Below are positions 1 through 8,851 of a stretch of DNA of 39,050 nt, piece by piece. The notes below the pieces were generated by a model that ran no database searches, was not told where the DNA came from, and worked only from the letters and a program-made list of their open reading frames with translations. Position numbers and translations under genes: made by a program. The first letter of the stretch is position 1; each line of letters starts with the position of its first letter. Origin of the DNA: JBOGFI01 sp050743365 (lineage in GTDB: Bacteria; Actinomycetota; Acidimicrobiia; IMCC26256; JACDBD01); NCBI GenBank assembly GCA_050743365.1, contig JBOGFI010000049.1:1-39050 (forward strand), written 5' to 3'.

Positions 1-1
1 G

Positions 2-3000
2 ATGCGCTTGCCGCCCGCCATCGGGCGCTACCGGACGAAGGGTCTCCTCGGAACGGGCACGTTCGCGACCGTCGTGCTCGCCGAGGACGACGCGCTCGAG
101 ACGGCCGTGGCGATCAAGGTGCTGGCCGAGAACTGGAGCCTCGACCCCGACGTCCGCGCTCGATTCGTCCGGGAAGCGAGGATGCTTCGCCGGATCGACA
201 GCCCCCGGCTCATACGCGTTCACGACATCGGGGAGTTCGACCAGCGTCCGTACTTCGTCATGGACTTCGCCCCCGGCGGCACGCTGGGCGAGGGACTCAG
301 CGCCTTGCGAGAGCGAGGCGGGCTCCCGCTCGCACACGAGACGAGCCTTACCGTGGCCCGCGAGCTCGCGAGCTGTATCGGGGCGGCGCATTCCTTCGGG
401 CTGGTCCATCGCGACGTGAAGCCCTCGAACCTGCTGATCCGCCCCACCCACACGCCCCGCCGTACCGCGGACGATCCAGCGGAGCAGCCCCCGTTGCTCG
501 CGCCCGACGAGGAGCTCGTGCTCGCCGACTTCGGTCTCGCGCGGGACGTCAAAGCCGGCTCTGCGCTCTCGGTAGGCGCCGGCACGCACGGCTATATGGC
601 GCCCGAGCAGTCCGACCCCGCTGTAGCGGTGGACGAGCGGACGGACGTGTACGCGTGCACGGTCATCCTGATGTCAGCGCTCACCGGCGCGCTACCAGCG
701 GTGATCGCCGACGCCGATCGACGTGCTGCCCTGCTCGACGACCTCGACCCGTCGATCGCCCGGGTGCTCGAGCGGGGCCTCGCCGGCGATCGCGATCGGC
801 GCCCGTCGTCGGCGGGCGAGTGGCTCGAGGAGATCGAGTCCGCATTCGGTCGGAACGCCGGCGGATCACCGCCGTCTCGCGCCCGTCAGGGGGGGTTGCC
901 GCGTTGGCTGGCTGAGCTGAGGCGTTCGCCCATGGTGGGGCGAGAGGCGACCCGGGAGCGGTTTCGCGGCGCCTGGGACCGGGTCCGGGCAGGAGGCCGC
1001 AGCGCGGTGCTGTTCACCGGCGAGGCCGGGATCGGGAAATCGCGCCTGCTGGCGGAGCTCGGGGCCGAGGTCGCGCGCGAGGGCGGCGTCGTGCTCGCAG
1101 GTCGCGGTGACGACAGCGTGCGCCTCCCGTACGGAGCGCTCGTACACGCCCTTCGACCAGCTCTGCGCGAAGACTCGGTGGAGCGCGTGCTCGCCGAGGT
1201 CGGCAGCGACGCCGGGCATCTCGCTCTCGTGCTCCCCGACCTGGCGCCGAGGGTCGCGGCGCCGGCGCCCGGCGATCCCGACTCGAACCGGGCGCTCCTG
1301 CTCGCGGCGGTCGACGCACTGCTCGCCGTCCTCGGCGGGGCCGCTCCGCTCGTGCTCGTCGTCGACGATCTCCACGCCGTGGACCCCTCGACGCTCGGAG
1401 TGCTCCGCTACCTGGTGCGATCGGACCGCCAAGAGCCGCTTCTGCTCCTCGGCGCCTACCGGAGCACGGAGGTCGCGGGCGACCATCCCCTGCTTGCTGT
1501 CTACGACGACCTGCACCGGCACCATCTCGTCATGCGCACCGAGCTGCGGGGTCTCGCCGAGCCCGAGCTCGCCGAGCTCGTCACCCAGCGAGACGGCACC
1601 CGGCCATCGCCGGTGGTGCTGCGCGCGCTCCGGCACCAGACCGCCGGCAATCCGTTCTTCGTCGAGGAGATCCTCAGCAACATCGCCGAGCAGGATCTCG
1701 ATCTTGCCGGAGGTGTCGAGCGTGTGCCCGAGGGCGCGCGCGACGTGGTGCGGTCGCGGTTGAGCCGTCTCTCGGACGGGGCCCGCGACGTGCTGCTCAC
1801 CGCGGCGGTCGTCGGCCACACGTTCGAGCGTCAGGTGATCGAGCGCGTGGTGGACCCGGCTTCGCTCGAGGGCCTCGACGAGGCGATCTCGGGCGGGTTC
1901 ATCGAGCCATCCGAACAGATCCTCTCGTTCCGGCACGACCTGGTCCGAGGCGCTCTGCTCCATGGTCTTGGCCACCGCCAAGCAGCCACGCTCCACTGGC
2001 GCGTCGGCGAGGCGCTGGAGCGAATCCACGCGGCGAACGTCGACGGTCACGTGGCGGAGATCGCGCACCACCTCTCGCGGGGCGTGACGGCGGGCGATGC
2101 GGCAAAGGCGAGCGAGTTCCTCGAACGGTCGGGCCTTCAGCAGTTCCGGGCCCTGGCGCTCGACGAGGCGGTCGCGTCGCTGTCAGCGGCGCTCGATCTC
2201 GCACCCGACGGCGGGGAGCACGAGGACCGTCGTCGCCTCGGCATCCTCGAGATGCTCGCCGAGACGCATTTCTGGCGGGCCGACCCGGACGCGATGCGAG
2301 CGGCTGCCCTTGCCGCCGCCGAGGTGGCCCGTCGCTACGGGTCGGCCGAGAGCCTCGCCCGCATGGCGACGGTCGCGTCTCGCTGGAATCGCGCCGGCGA
2401 ACTGGACCGCGGCCTGCTCGCGCTGGTCGACGAGGCCGCTTCGCTGCTGCCCCCGGGCGACAGCGGAATGCGCAGCCAGCTCTTGGCGATGCGGGCGTAC
2501 ATGCTCCAGGGCGCGGCGCGGGGCTTCGACGCCCGCACCCCCGCCCAGGAGGCCGAGGCGATGGCGCGGCGTTGCGACGACGTCGAGGCCCTGACGCTGG
2601 CCCTCCTGGTACAGACCTATACGGAGGCGGGCGCACCGACGATCGCCCGGACGCGTCACGTCGTGACCGAGCTAGAGGAGGCAGCCGCCCAATTCGGCCG
2701 CGAGGACCACCGCCAGCAGTACACGGTGTTCGCGCTTCGGGCGCGCGCCCACGTGCAGCTCGTGGCGGGCGATCGCGTGCTCTTCTCGGCCGCCCGGTCC
2801 GAGATGGGCGAGGTGGCGGAGCGCATGCGGGCGGCGTACTGGCGGAGCCAGGTCCTCCAGTGGGATGCCGCAATCGCGCTTGCCGAGGGTCGCTTCGGCG
2901 CCGCCGACGAGCTGGCGGACGCCGCGCTCGAGACGTGGAACGCTCGACCGGACGCGTATCGCTACCACTTCGTCCAGAAGGCGGCCGCCGGGCTCGAGCG

Positions 3001-3607
3001 GGGCGAGCACGAGCGGCTGCTGCCCGAGATCGAGCGTCAGGTCGCCGGCGACGCCAGCAGCATTCGATACGCGTGGCGCGCCGTGCTCGCTTGCGGGCTC
3101 GCGGCCGCGCACAGGCCCGAGGAGTCACGCCGGTGGTTGGAGGATCTCGCCGGCGCCGGGTTCCGGGGACTCGCCGACGACTTCCACCGGCCGTTCTCGC
3201 TCCGGTGGCTGGCCGAGGTGGTGGCGCTCCTGCGCGCTCCGGACCTCGCCGCTTCGCTGTTGCCGCTCGTCGAGCCCTATGCCGGGTTGCTGCTCGTGGG
3301 GCCGGCCTTGAGCACGGTCGAGTGCGCCGCCGACCGCGCCATGGGGCAGCTGCTCGCGACCCTCGGTCGCCACGACGAAGCGGAGCGTCACTACGAGCGG
3401 GCGGCGGCGCTCGAGGCCAGGCTGGGGTTCGCCGCGCTCGAGGCCCGAACGCGCCGGTGGTGGGCGAAGGCGGTGGACGAGCGTGGCGGGCCGGGCGACG
3501 CCGAACGGGCCCGGGCTCTCGCCCAGGACGCCGCCCAGCGGGCCGAGCGACTGGGGATGGGGCTCCTCGCCGCGTCCGCTCGCGAGCTGGCTGCGCCGTC
3601 AGCCTGA
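2..3607 (+). CDS. Ser/Thr protein kinase fused to AAA+ ATPase and TPR-like region
   Basis: A 1201-aa multidomain signalling protein. The N-terminal eukaryotic-type kinase (about residues 8-280) has the glycine loop GTGTFATVV, ATP-binding Lys39 in VAIKVL, catalytic HRDVKPSN (136-143), DFG (176-178) and APE (200-202), so it should be active. An AAA+ NTPase of the type found in large regulators follows, with Walker A TGEAGIGKS near 339 and Walker B LVLVVDDLHAVD near 452. The last 500 residues are Ala/Leu/Arg-rich helices resembling TPR repeats. No transmembrane segment is obvious, so it is probably cytosolic. Kinase-AAA-TPR fusions are known in actinobacteria and myxobacteria, but their targets are mostly unknown. 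The ATG lies one base inside the window. The protein begins just before the kinase fold, so this start is plausible, although upstream sequence is not visible. Confidence 0.93.
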   Translation: MRLPPAIGRYRTKGLLGTGTFATVVLAEDDALETAVAIKVLAENWSLDPDVRARFVREARMLRRIDSPRLIRVHDIGEFDQRPYFVMDFAPGGTLGEGLSALRERGGLPLAHETSLTVARELASCIGAAHSFGLVHRDVKPSNLLIRPTHTPRRTADDPAEQPPLLAPDEELVLADFGLARDVKAGSALSVGAGTHGYMAPEQSDPAVAVDERTDVYACTVILMSALTGALPAVIADADRRAALLDDLDPSIARVLERGLAGDRDRRPSSAGEWLEEIESAFGRNAGGSPPSRARQGGLPRWLAELRRSPMVGREATRERFRGAWDRVRAGGRSAVLFTGEAGIGKSRLLAELGAEVAREGGVVLAGRGDDSVRLPYGALVHALRPALREDSVERVLAEVGSDAGHLALVLPDLAPRVAAPAPGDPDSNRALLLAAVDALLAVLGGAAPLVLVVDDLHAVDPSTLGVLRYLVRSDRQEPLLLLGAYRSTEVAGDHPLLAVYDDLHRHHLVMRTELRGLAEPELAELVTQRDGTRPSPVVLRALRHQTAGNPFFVEEILSNIAEQDLDLAGGVERVPEGARDVVRSRLSRLSDGARDVLLTAAVVGHTFERQVIERVVDPASLEGLDEAISGGFIEPSEQILSFRHDLVRGALLHGLGHRQAATLHWRVGEALERIHAANVDGHVAEIAHHLSRGVTAGDAAKASEFLERSGLQQFRALALDEAVASLSAALDLAPDGGEHEDRRRLGILEMLAETHFWRADPDAMRAAALAAAEVARRYGSAESLARMATVASRWNRAGELDRGLLALVDEAASLLPPGDSGMRSQLLAMRAYMLQGAARGFDARTPAQEAEAMARRCDDVEALTLALLVQTYTEAGAPTIARTRHVVTELEEAAAQFGREDHRQQYTVFALRARAHVQLVAGDRVLFSAARSEMGEVAERMRAAYWRSQVLQWDAAIALAEGRFGAADELADAALETWNARPDAYRYHFVQKAAAGLERGEHERLLPEIERQVAGDASSIRYAWRAVLACGLAAAHRPEESRRWLEDLAGAGFRGLADDFHRPFSLRWLAEVVALLRAPDLAASLLPLVEPYAGLLLVGPALSTVECAADRAMGQLLATLGRHDEAERHYERAAALEARLGFAALEARTRRWWAKAVDERGGPGDAERARALAQDAAQRAERLGMGLLAASARELAAPSA

Positions 3608-3707
3608 TTTTCGGGGAACTTGCCAGGCCTTCGCGCACTCCAATCCCCCGACGCCGAACGATGGCGCCATACGGGATGGGCTCGTTGGGAGCCGGGAGGG
3701 GTGCGCG

Positions 3708-5324
3708 ATGCGTTTCGGTTGGCGTTCTCACGTTGTGGCGCTGGCGTTGGTGGCGATATCCACCAGCGGATGCGTGTTCATCACCCGGTCGAGCGTCAGC
3801 TCGAGCGAGGCCCAGGCCGACGGCCAAAGTGAGCCACTAAGCGTCCGGGCGTCGGTGAGCGCCGACGGCCGCTACGTCGCCTTCGTGTCGAACGCCACGA
3901 ATCTGGTCGCCGGCGACACCAACGGTTTCGCGGACGTGTTCGTGCGCGACCACCAGAGCGGCGAGACCGAGCGGGTCTCGGTCGCCACCGGCGGCACCGA
4001 AGCAAACAACAACAGCAACACCCCCTTGCCCGACGTCGGATCGTCGATCAGCGGCGACGGCCGCTACGTCGCCTTCGAATCGGACGCGTCCAACCTGGTC
4101 CCCGGCGACACCAACAACGTCCGTGACGTGTTCGTCCACGACCGCGACACCGACACCACCGAGCGGGTCTCGGTCGACAGCACTGGCGCCGAGACGAACG
4201 CTGGCGGCTCGATGCCCTCGATCAGCGGCGACGGCCGCTACGTCGCCTTCCAGTCGACCGCGACCAACCTGGTCCCCGGCGACACCAACTTCGTCGGCGA
4301 CGTGTTCGTCCACGACCGCGACACCGACACCACCGAACGGGTCTCGGTGGACAGCAGCGGCGCCGAAGCGAACTTCGGCAGCATCGAGGCGTCGATCAGC
4401 GGCGACGGCCGCTACGTCGCGTTCACCTCGGACGCGACCAACCTGGTCGCCGGCGACACCAACACCTCCCGAGATGTGTTCGTCCACGACCGCGACACCG
4501 GGCTGACCGAGCGGGTCTCGGTCGACAGCACCGGCACCCAAGCGAACAGCGGCCGTAGCGACGGGGCGTCGATCAGCGGCGATGGCCGCTACGTCGCCTT
4601 CGGCTCGGAGGCGACCAACCTGGTCCCCGGCGACACCAACGGCCTTCGTGACGTGTTCGTCCACGACCGTGACACCGGGGCGACCGAGCGGGTGTCGGTG
4701 GACAGCACCGGCACCCAAGCGAACGCCAGCAACCTCGGACTGTCGATCAGCGGCGACGGCCGCTACGTCGCCTTCGAGTCGGGGGCGACCAACCTGGTCC
4801 CCGGCGACACCAACGGCACCCGAGATGTGTTCGTGCGCGACCGCACCAACGGGATCATCCAGCGGGCGTCGCTGCGGACGTTCTACCAGCAGGCCAACGG
4901 CAACAGCGTCTTCCCGTCGATCAGCGGCGACGGCCGCTACGTCGCCTTCCACTCCAACGCGACCGACCTGGTCGACAACGACACCAACAACCGGACCGAC
5001 GTGTTCTTGAAGTTCGCGCTGGCGCCCCGGCCGCTGGCGGCGGTCGGGCCCACCTCGATCGCTCGGGGCACCACCGGCCAGATCACGATCACCGGCTCGT
5101 GGTTCGACCCCAGCTTCTTGCAGGTGGCGGTGGGCCCGTTCGAGGGCACCACCGTCGACCAGGTCTCCGTGCAGAACCCCAACACGACGGCGGTGGTGAC
5201 CATCACCGTCGCCGCTGACGCCGAGACCGGATCCCGGGATCTCTATGTCACGAACCCCGGCAACGCCTGGGACGTCAACGCCGTCGGCAGCGACGTGTGC
5301 AACGACTGCCTGACCATTACCTGA
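3708..5324 (+). CDS. Lipoprotein with seven-repeat TolB/WD40-like beta-propeller
   Basis: A 538-aa exported protein. The chosen ATG follows a GGGAGGGG ribosome site and gives a lipoprotein signal (MRFGWRSHVVALALVAIS..SGC), whereas upstream in-frame starts would bury the signal. Seven copies of a unit of about 58 residues, each with the core GDGRYVAF, the phrase TNLVxGDTN and then DVFVHDRDT, run from about residue 50 to 430. Seven such blades would close one propeller, as in TolB or PQQ-like folds. A C-terminal Ig/IPT-like domain (PTSIARGTTGQITITGSWF, about 440-538) ends in a CNDC cysteine pair. Its function is probably surface binding or scaffolding; no catalytic residues are recognised. The repeats are very similar at DNA level, suggesting recent duplication or gene conversion. 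Confidence 0.88.
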   Translation: MRFGWRSHVVALALVAISTSGCVFITRSSVSSSEAQADGQSEPLSVRASVSADGRYVAFVSNATNLVAGDTNGFADVFVRDHQSGETERVSVATGGTEANNNSNTPLPDVGSSISGDGRYVAFESDASNLVPGDTNNVRDVFVHDRDTDTTERVSVDSTGAETNAGGSMPSISGDGRYVAFQSTATNLVPGDTNFVGDVFVHDRDTDTTERVSVDSSGAEANFGSIEASISGDGRYVAFTSDATNLVAGDTNTSRDVFVHDRDTGLTERVSVDSTGTQANSGRSDGASISGDGRYVAFGSEATNLVPGDTNGLRDVFVHDRDTGATERVSVDSTGTQANASNLGLSISGDGRYVAFESGATNLVPGDTNGTRDVFVRDRTNGIIQRASLRTFYQQANGNSVFPSISGDGRYVAFHSNATDLVDNDTNNRTDVFLKFALAPRPLAAVGPTSIARGTTGQITITGSWFDPSFLQVAVGPFEGTTVDQVSVQNPNTTAVVTITVAADAETGSRDLYVTNPGNAWDVNAVGSDVCNDCLTIT

Positions 5325-5369
5325 GGTATCAGTGGAGGCCGTTCGATGCGAGGTGAGCTTGCCGCGTCG

Positions 5370-6089
5370 TCAGCTCGGGGTTGCGAAGTAGGCGCTGGGC
5401 GCAACCCCGAGCTGGGTCTTGAACATGGCGCCGAACGAGCTCTGCGTCGAGTAGCCGAGCTCGGCGGCGATGCGGCCCACTGGCTGGCCGTCGGCGAGAC
5501 GCTCCGGGGCCACGATGAGCCGGAGGCGCTGACGCCACTGGCCGATGGTCATGGTCGTCTCGGCGCGAAAGGCGCGTTCGAGGCTGCGCCGACTCGCGCC
5601 GGCCTGTCTCGCTAACTCGTCGATGGTGGTGGGGTCACCCGGAGCGGAGGCGAGAATGGACGCCAATCTCGCCGCGGATGCCGTTGGTGGTGTCGGGAGC
5701 TGCAGGGGAGCCTCGGGAAGCTCGTCGAGAAGCGAGCGCAGCACGTCGATGAAGCTCGTCGCTCGCGGATCGTCGACCTTCAGGGGCGCGATCTTCAGCA
5801 GGTGCAGCACGAGCTCTCTCACGAGCCGGGTCACGTTCAGGACGCAGGTCTGGCGATCGAGAAGTTCGATCTCGCTGGGGAAGTAGAGGGTCCGCATCGC
5901 CGCTCGTCCCACGACATGCGCGAGATGCGAGACACCCGAGGGCACCCAGGCGGCCCGGTGCGGCGGCAGGACCCACGTCCCCGCGTCGGTGGCGAGGCGG
6001 ATGACGCCGGTGCTGGCGTACACGAGCTGGTCCCATCCGGCGCTCTGGGGGAGCCGGACCGGCCCGGCGGGGTGGTACCAGATCGACAC
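5370..6089 (-). CDS. AraC-family transcriptional regulator with cupin-like sensor
   Basis: A 239-aa regulator. The N-terminal half is a cupin-type sensor (WDQLVYASTGVIRLATDAGTW, then PPHRAAWVPSGVSH), typical of AraC proteins that sense small molecules. The C-terminal about 100 residues are the AraC double helix-turn-helix: the first is around LARQAGASRRSLERAFRAETTMT, the second around VGRIAAELGYSTQSSFGAMFKTQLGVAPSAYF. It would act as a DNA-binding activator or repressor. Its 5' end overlaps the broken remnant of a VOC gene on the other strand by about 20 bp, so its original divergent partner and promoter region have been rearranged. The ligand is unknown. Confidence 0.9.
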   Translation of the reverse strand: MSIWYHPAGPVRLPQSAGWDQLVYASTGVIRLATDAGTWVLPPHRAAWVPSGVSHLAHVVGRAAMRTLYFPSEIELLDRQTCVLNVTRLVRELVLHLLKIAPLKVDDPRATSFIDVLRSLLDELPEAPLQLPTPPTASAARLASILASAPGDPTTIDELARQAGASRRSLERAFRAETTMTIGQWRQRLRLIVAPERLADGQPVGRIAAELGYSTQSSFGAMFKTQLGVAPSAYFATPS

Positions 6090-6354
6090 CGGCGCGCCGC
6101 CCGACCAGACGCCGAAGGGGGCGCTCCAGGCCCGCCGGGAGGTCGTCGAGGGCCGACCCGTCTACGGCTACGAGTGCACGGTCGCCGTCGCCGACGTCCA
6201 CGCCGTCGCCGCGGCTGCGACCGCGGGCGGTGGACGCGTCGTCATGGAGCCCACCGTCATCGCTGGCGTCGGCGAGCTCATCTTCATCGAGGACCCCGAA
6301 GGCAACGTCGCCGGGGCCATGCGCTACGACCCCGCTGCCGGGCAAGACGAGTGA
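6070..6354 (+). pseudogene. 5'-truncated VOC (glyoxalase-like) gene remnant
   Basis: The frame from GWYQIDTG onward reads like the second half of a small VOC-superfamily protein: YGYECTVAVADVHAVAAAATAGGGRVV, then IAGVGELIFIEDPEGNVAGAMRYDP near the end. About the first 40 residues of a normal 120-aa protein are missing. Upstream in the same frame lies the antisense of the AraC gene, and there is no plausible start codon at the junction. I read this as a gene decapitated by a deletion or recombination that brought the AraC gene next to it. A start at the in-frame ATG at 5989 would add 27 residues without VOC character, so I do not favour it. Confidence 0.65.
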
Positions 6355-6457
6355 CGTGGCGATCAGCTCGACCACCCGATCCTGCCGGTGAATGACCGGG
6401 ATCAGAGCAGAGGTCGACACGCCCAACGCGACGCCCACGACTCTACGATGGCGGCTT

Positions 6458-6679
6458 ATGGCCGAGACGATTCGCCCGCACGTCGAGCCGCATCCCGCAA
6501 GGCTCGCCCCGGATCACCCTCACCGGGAGGCCGTCCTTGCCCGTCATGCGGCGGCGATGTCGGCTGGGGAGCCCGGTTACACCGACCCGGACAGCGGCCT
6601 GTTCGTCTTCACGGCCGCCTATCTGTCCGAGCGCGGGTATTGCTGCGACAGCGGGTGTCGCCACTGCCCGTTCGCGTGA
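6458..6679 (+). CDS. DUF5522-like small Cys-rich protein
   Basis: A 73-aa protein ending in GYTDPDSGLFVFTAAYLSERGYCCDSGCRHCPF. The YCCxSGCRHCP motif is the signature of the small DUF5522 family, widespread in actinobacteria and Bacteroidota. Four closely spaced cysteines plus a His suggest metal or Fe-S binding, but the biochemical role is not established. I chose the ATG beginning MAETIRPHVEPHP because family proteins are about this long; an upstream in-frame ATG at 6392 is possible. It sits 7 bp before the cobalamin-binding-protein gene and is probably co-transcribed with it. Confidence 0.8.
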   Translation: MAETIRPHVEPHPARLAPDHPHREAVLARHAAAMSAGEPGYTDPDSGLFVFTAAYLSERGYCCDSGCRHCPFA

Positions 6680-6686
6680 GGGCGAC

Positions 6687-7583
6687 GTGAAGATCGTCTC
6701 GCTTCTCCCATCGGCGACCGAGATCGTGTTCGCGCTCGGGCTCGAATCCTCGCTCGAAGGGGTGAGCTTCGAGTGCGACTTCCCGCCGCAAGCCCGGTCC
6801 AAGCCGATCGTGTCCGGCACCGCGCTGGCGACCGAGACCGCCCTGACCCCGAAGCAGATCGATGATGCGGTGTCCGAGAAGGTCACCCTGGGAGAGCCGA
6901 TCTACACCCTCGACGCCGCCCGTATCAGGGCGATCCAACCGGATCTGATCCTCGCCCAAGACCTGTGCCGAGTGTGCGCGGTGCCGTCGGGCGCGGTCGA
7001 CGAGGCTCTCGGCGTGCTCGGCTGTCAGGCCGACGTGCTGTCCCTCGACCCGGCCAGCCTCGACGACGTGATCGCGTGTGTCGGTCGGGTCGGCGAGGTC
7101 ACCGGCACCATGGCGCGAGCCGCTGCGCTCATGGAGGAGCTGCGGGAACGATTGGATCGCGTACGACAGGCGGTTGCCGGTGAGCGCCGACCCCGCACCT
7201 TTGCGCTCGAATGGTCCGACCCGCCCTTCAACGGCGGTCACTGGGTCCCGGACATGATCGAGGCCGCCGGGGGCCAAGCCGTCCTGGCGGTCACCGGCGC
7301 CCCTTCCCGCCGGCTGAGCTGGCCGGAAGTCGCCGCCGCTGTGCCCGAGGTTGTCGTCTTCGTGCCCTGCGGCTACGGGCTCGACGAGGCTGCTGCCGAG
7401 GGACGAGCGTTACTCGACGTTCCCGAGCTCGACCCGGTTGAGCGCATCTATGCCGGCGACGCCAGCGCCCACTTCTCCCGGCCCGGCCCACGGGTGGTCG
7501 ACGGGGTTGAAGCCCTCGCCTGGGCCCTGCACCCCGACGTCATACCCGCTCCGGCGAAGAGTTCCATCGCCGCTCTTCGATAG
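6687..7583 (+). CDS. BtuF-like cobalamin/metal-chelate-binding protein
   Basis: A 298-aa protein of the helical-backbone periplasmic-binding fold (BtuF/FhuD superfamily). It starts KIVSLLPSATEIVFALGL, followed by DLILAQDLCRVCAVP, the linker-helix region, and a C-terminal lobe with WPEVAAAVPEVVVFVPCGYGLDE. The GTG start gives a protein that begins exactly at the fold. There is no signal peptide or lipobox, so this copy may act in the cytosol or be a soluble homologue, as many actinobacterial members annotated as cobalamin-binding are. No BtuCD-type permease or ATPase lies nearby. A Cys-Arg-Val-Cys pair in the middle is notable. The substrate is inferred from the family only. Confidence 0.85.
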   Translation: MKIVSLLPSATEIVFALGLESSLEGVSFECDFPPQARSKPIVSGTALATETALTPKQIDDAVSEKVTLGEPIYTLDAARIRAIQPDLILAQDLCRVCAVPSGAVDEALGVLGCQADVLSLDPASLDDVIACVGRVGEVTGTMARAAALMEELRERLDRVRQAVAGERRPRTFALEWSDPPFNGGHWVPDMIEAAGGQAVLAVTGAPSRRLSWPEVAAAVPEVVVFVPCGYGLDEAAAEGRALLDVPELDPVERIYAGDASAHFSRPGPRVVDGVEALAWALHPDVIPAPAKSSIAALR

Positions 7584-7693
7584 GCGCGAGCGAACGGACC
7601 GGCGTACCGCGGGGAACCAGTCCCGGCACGTCGCCGTCCAAGTGATCAGGCGGCTTAGGATGCGGCCGCCCGGACCAGGAGGGCAGCAGGGGG

Positions 7694-8725
7694 ATGGGAG
7701 CCGGCGTCGTCTCGAGCGCCTCGCGCGGCGAGGCCCCGGCGGGCCTGCTCGTACCGACCCGGCGAGGCGCGGTCCGGGGGCGTAGGCACGCGATCACGGG
7801 CCCGCGGAGCGTCGGGCTGCTGGTCCTCGCGCTCGAAGTCGGCGTCTTCCTCGCCTACATGGTCCGGAACGTCCCGGTCGTCGCGCCGAGGCTCCCCCGA
7901 TCGGAGGCGGTGCGCTACTGGCCGGCCGCCGCGACCGGCGCGTTGATCGTCGTGGTCGTCGCAGCCATCGTCAGCGGTGCGGTGGTGCGCCGGCGGCGCG
8001 CACCGCTCGTCGCTTCCCACCACGTGGCGCCGGCCGCGGGACTGCGACTGCCGCGAGCGCTGGGTTGGCAGCGGGTCCCTCGTCGAGCGGTCCTCATCAG
8101 CGCCGCGCTCGCGCTCGTGCTCGTCGCGGCCGCGCTGCTCAGCGGCTACCCGCTGTGGGTCCTCGGCCTCGGGGCTCTCCTGCCATGGGTACCGCTGCTG
8201 GTGTTCGAGGCCGCCTGGAAGCACGAGCACTACGGCGTGTTCGCCGTCTTCCTCGCGGTCGTCTTCTTCCAGACGCTTCACATGGGCGAGCACACCGTCC
8301 AGGTCTTGCAGCTGCTGGCGACGGACGGGAGCCTCGCCCACTCGCACGGGGTCTTCGGACAGCTCGACTTCGAGACGGTTCACTTCGTGGCCGACACCCT
8401 CGTGTGGCTCAGCCTCGGCGTGTTCCTGGTCGTCTTCCGGGGCGAGAACCGATGGTTGTGGGTCGCGTTCGCGGCCGCCGGCCTGCACCAGGTCGAGCAC
8501 CTCTACCTCTTCTGGATGTACCACGCCCACCCCGCGGTCTACGCGTCGGGTGGCTTCGCGGGGATCATGGGCTCGGGCGGGGTCATCGGATCGCCCCTGG
8601 GGCGGCCCTACCTCCACTTCTCCTACAACGTGATCGTGATCGTGCCGATGCTCATCGCGCTGTGGGACCAGGCCAGAGCGCTCGACGAGCGGGACCGCGC
8701 CGCGCTGCTGCCGGGCCCGGTTTGA
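7694..8725 (+). CDS. Histidine-rich multi-pass membrane protein, unknown function
   Basis: A 343-aa integral membrane protein with roughly seven hydrophobic segments and a good ribosome site (AGGAGGGC) 8 bp before the ATG. The C-terminal half carries conspicuous histidine clusters beside or within membrane segments: HMGEH (196-200), HSHG, a later VHF, HQVEH (265-269), YHAHP (276-280) and LHFSYN. This spacing recalls di-metal membrane enzymes such as desaturase/hydroxylase families, but I do not recognise the family and the match is only in pattern. The next gene encodes an exported cupredoxin-like protein 126 bp downstream, so copper or another metal is an attractive guess. It has no signal peptide and an Arg-rich N-terminus. 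Confidence 0.8.
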   Translation: MGAGVVSSASRGEAPAGLLVPTRRGAVRGRRHAITGPRSVGLLVLALEVGVFLAYMVRNVPVVAPRLPRSEAVRYWPAAATGALIVVVVAAIVSGAVVRRRRAPLVASHHVAPAAGLRLPRALGWQRVPRRAVLISAALALVLVAAALLSGYPLWVLGLGALLPWVPLLVFEAAWKHEHYGVFAVFLAVVFFQTLHMGEHTVQVLQLLATDGSLAHSHGVFGQLDFETVHFVADTLVWLSLGVFLVVFRGENRWLWVAFAAAGLHQVEHLYLFWMYHAHPAVYASGGFAGIMGSGGVIGSPLGRPYLHFSYNVIVIVPMLIALWDQARALDERDRAALLPGPV

Positions 8726-8851
8726 CCTGACCTGGACGTTCTCCTACGGTTCGCCGCCGCCGCCGGCGGCAGGGGAGGTATGGGCAGGCCCTCGGCTCGG
8801 CGGGAACCGGGAACGCGCCACAACGGCGCACCACAACGAGGAGGCACGCCC

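Noticed and set aside
866..2071. 401-aa open frame on the minus strand inside the kinase gene
   Set aside because: It is antisense to a gene with clear kinase and Walker motifs, lacks motifs itself, and shows the His/Arg/Glu-rich composition expected of the opposite strand of GC-rich coding DNA.
1899..3827. 642-aa Arg/Pro/Ala-rich minus-strand frame
   Set aside because: Antisense shadow of the kinase C-terminal half; composition is low in hydrophobic residues and no domain is visible.
3837..4952. Direct repeats as a possible CRISPR array
   Set aside because: The repeats are in-frame with a coding gene, 174-bp period, no short spacers, and encode propeller blades.
8753..8770. Hairpin GCCGCC/GGCGGC as a terminator after the His-rich membrane gene
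   Set aside because: A short simple-repeat pairing in very GC-rich DNA, no U-tract; not enough support.
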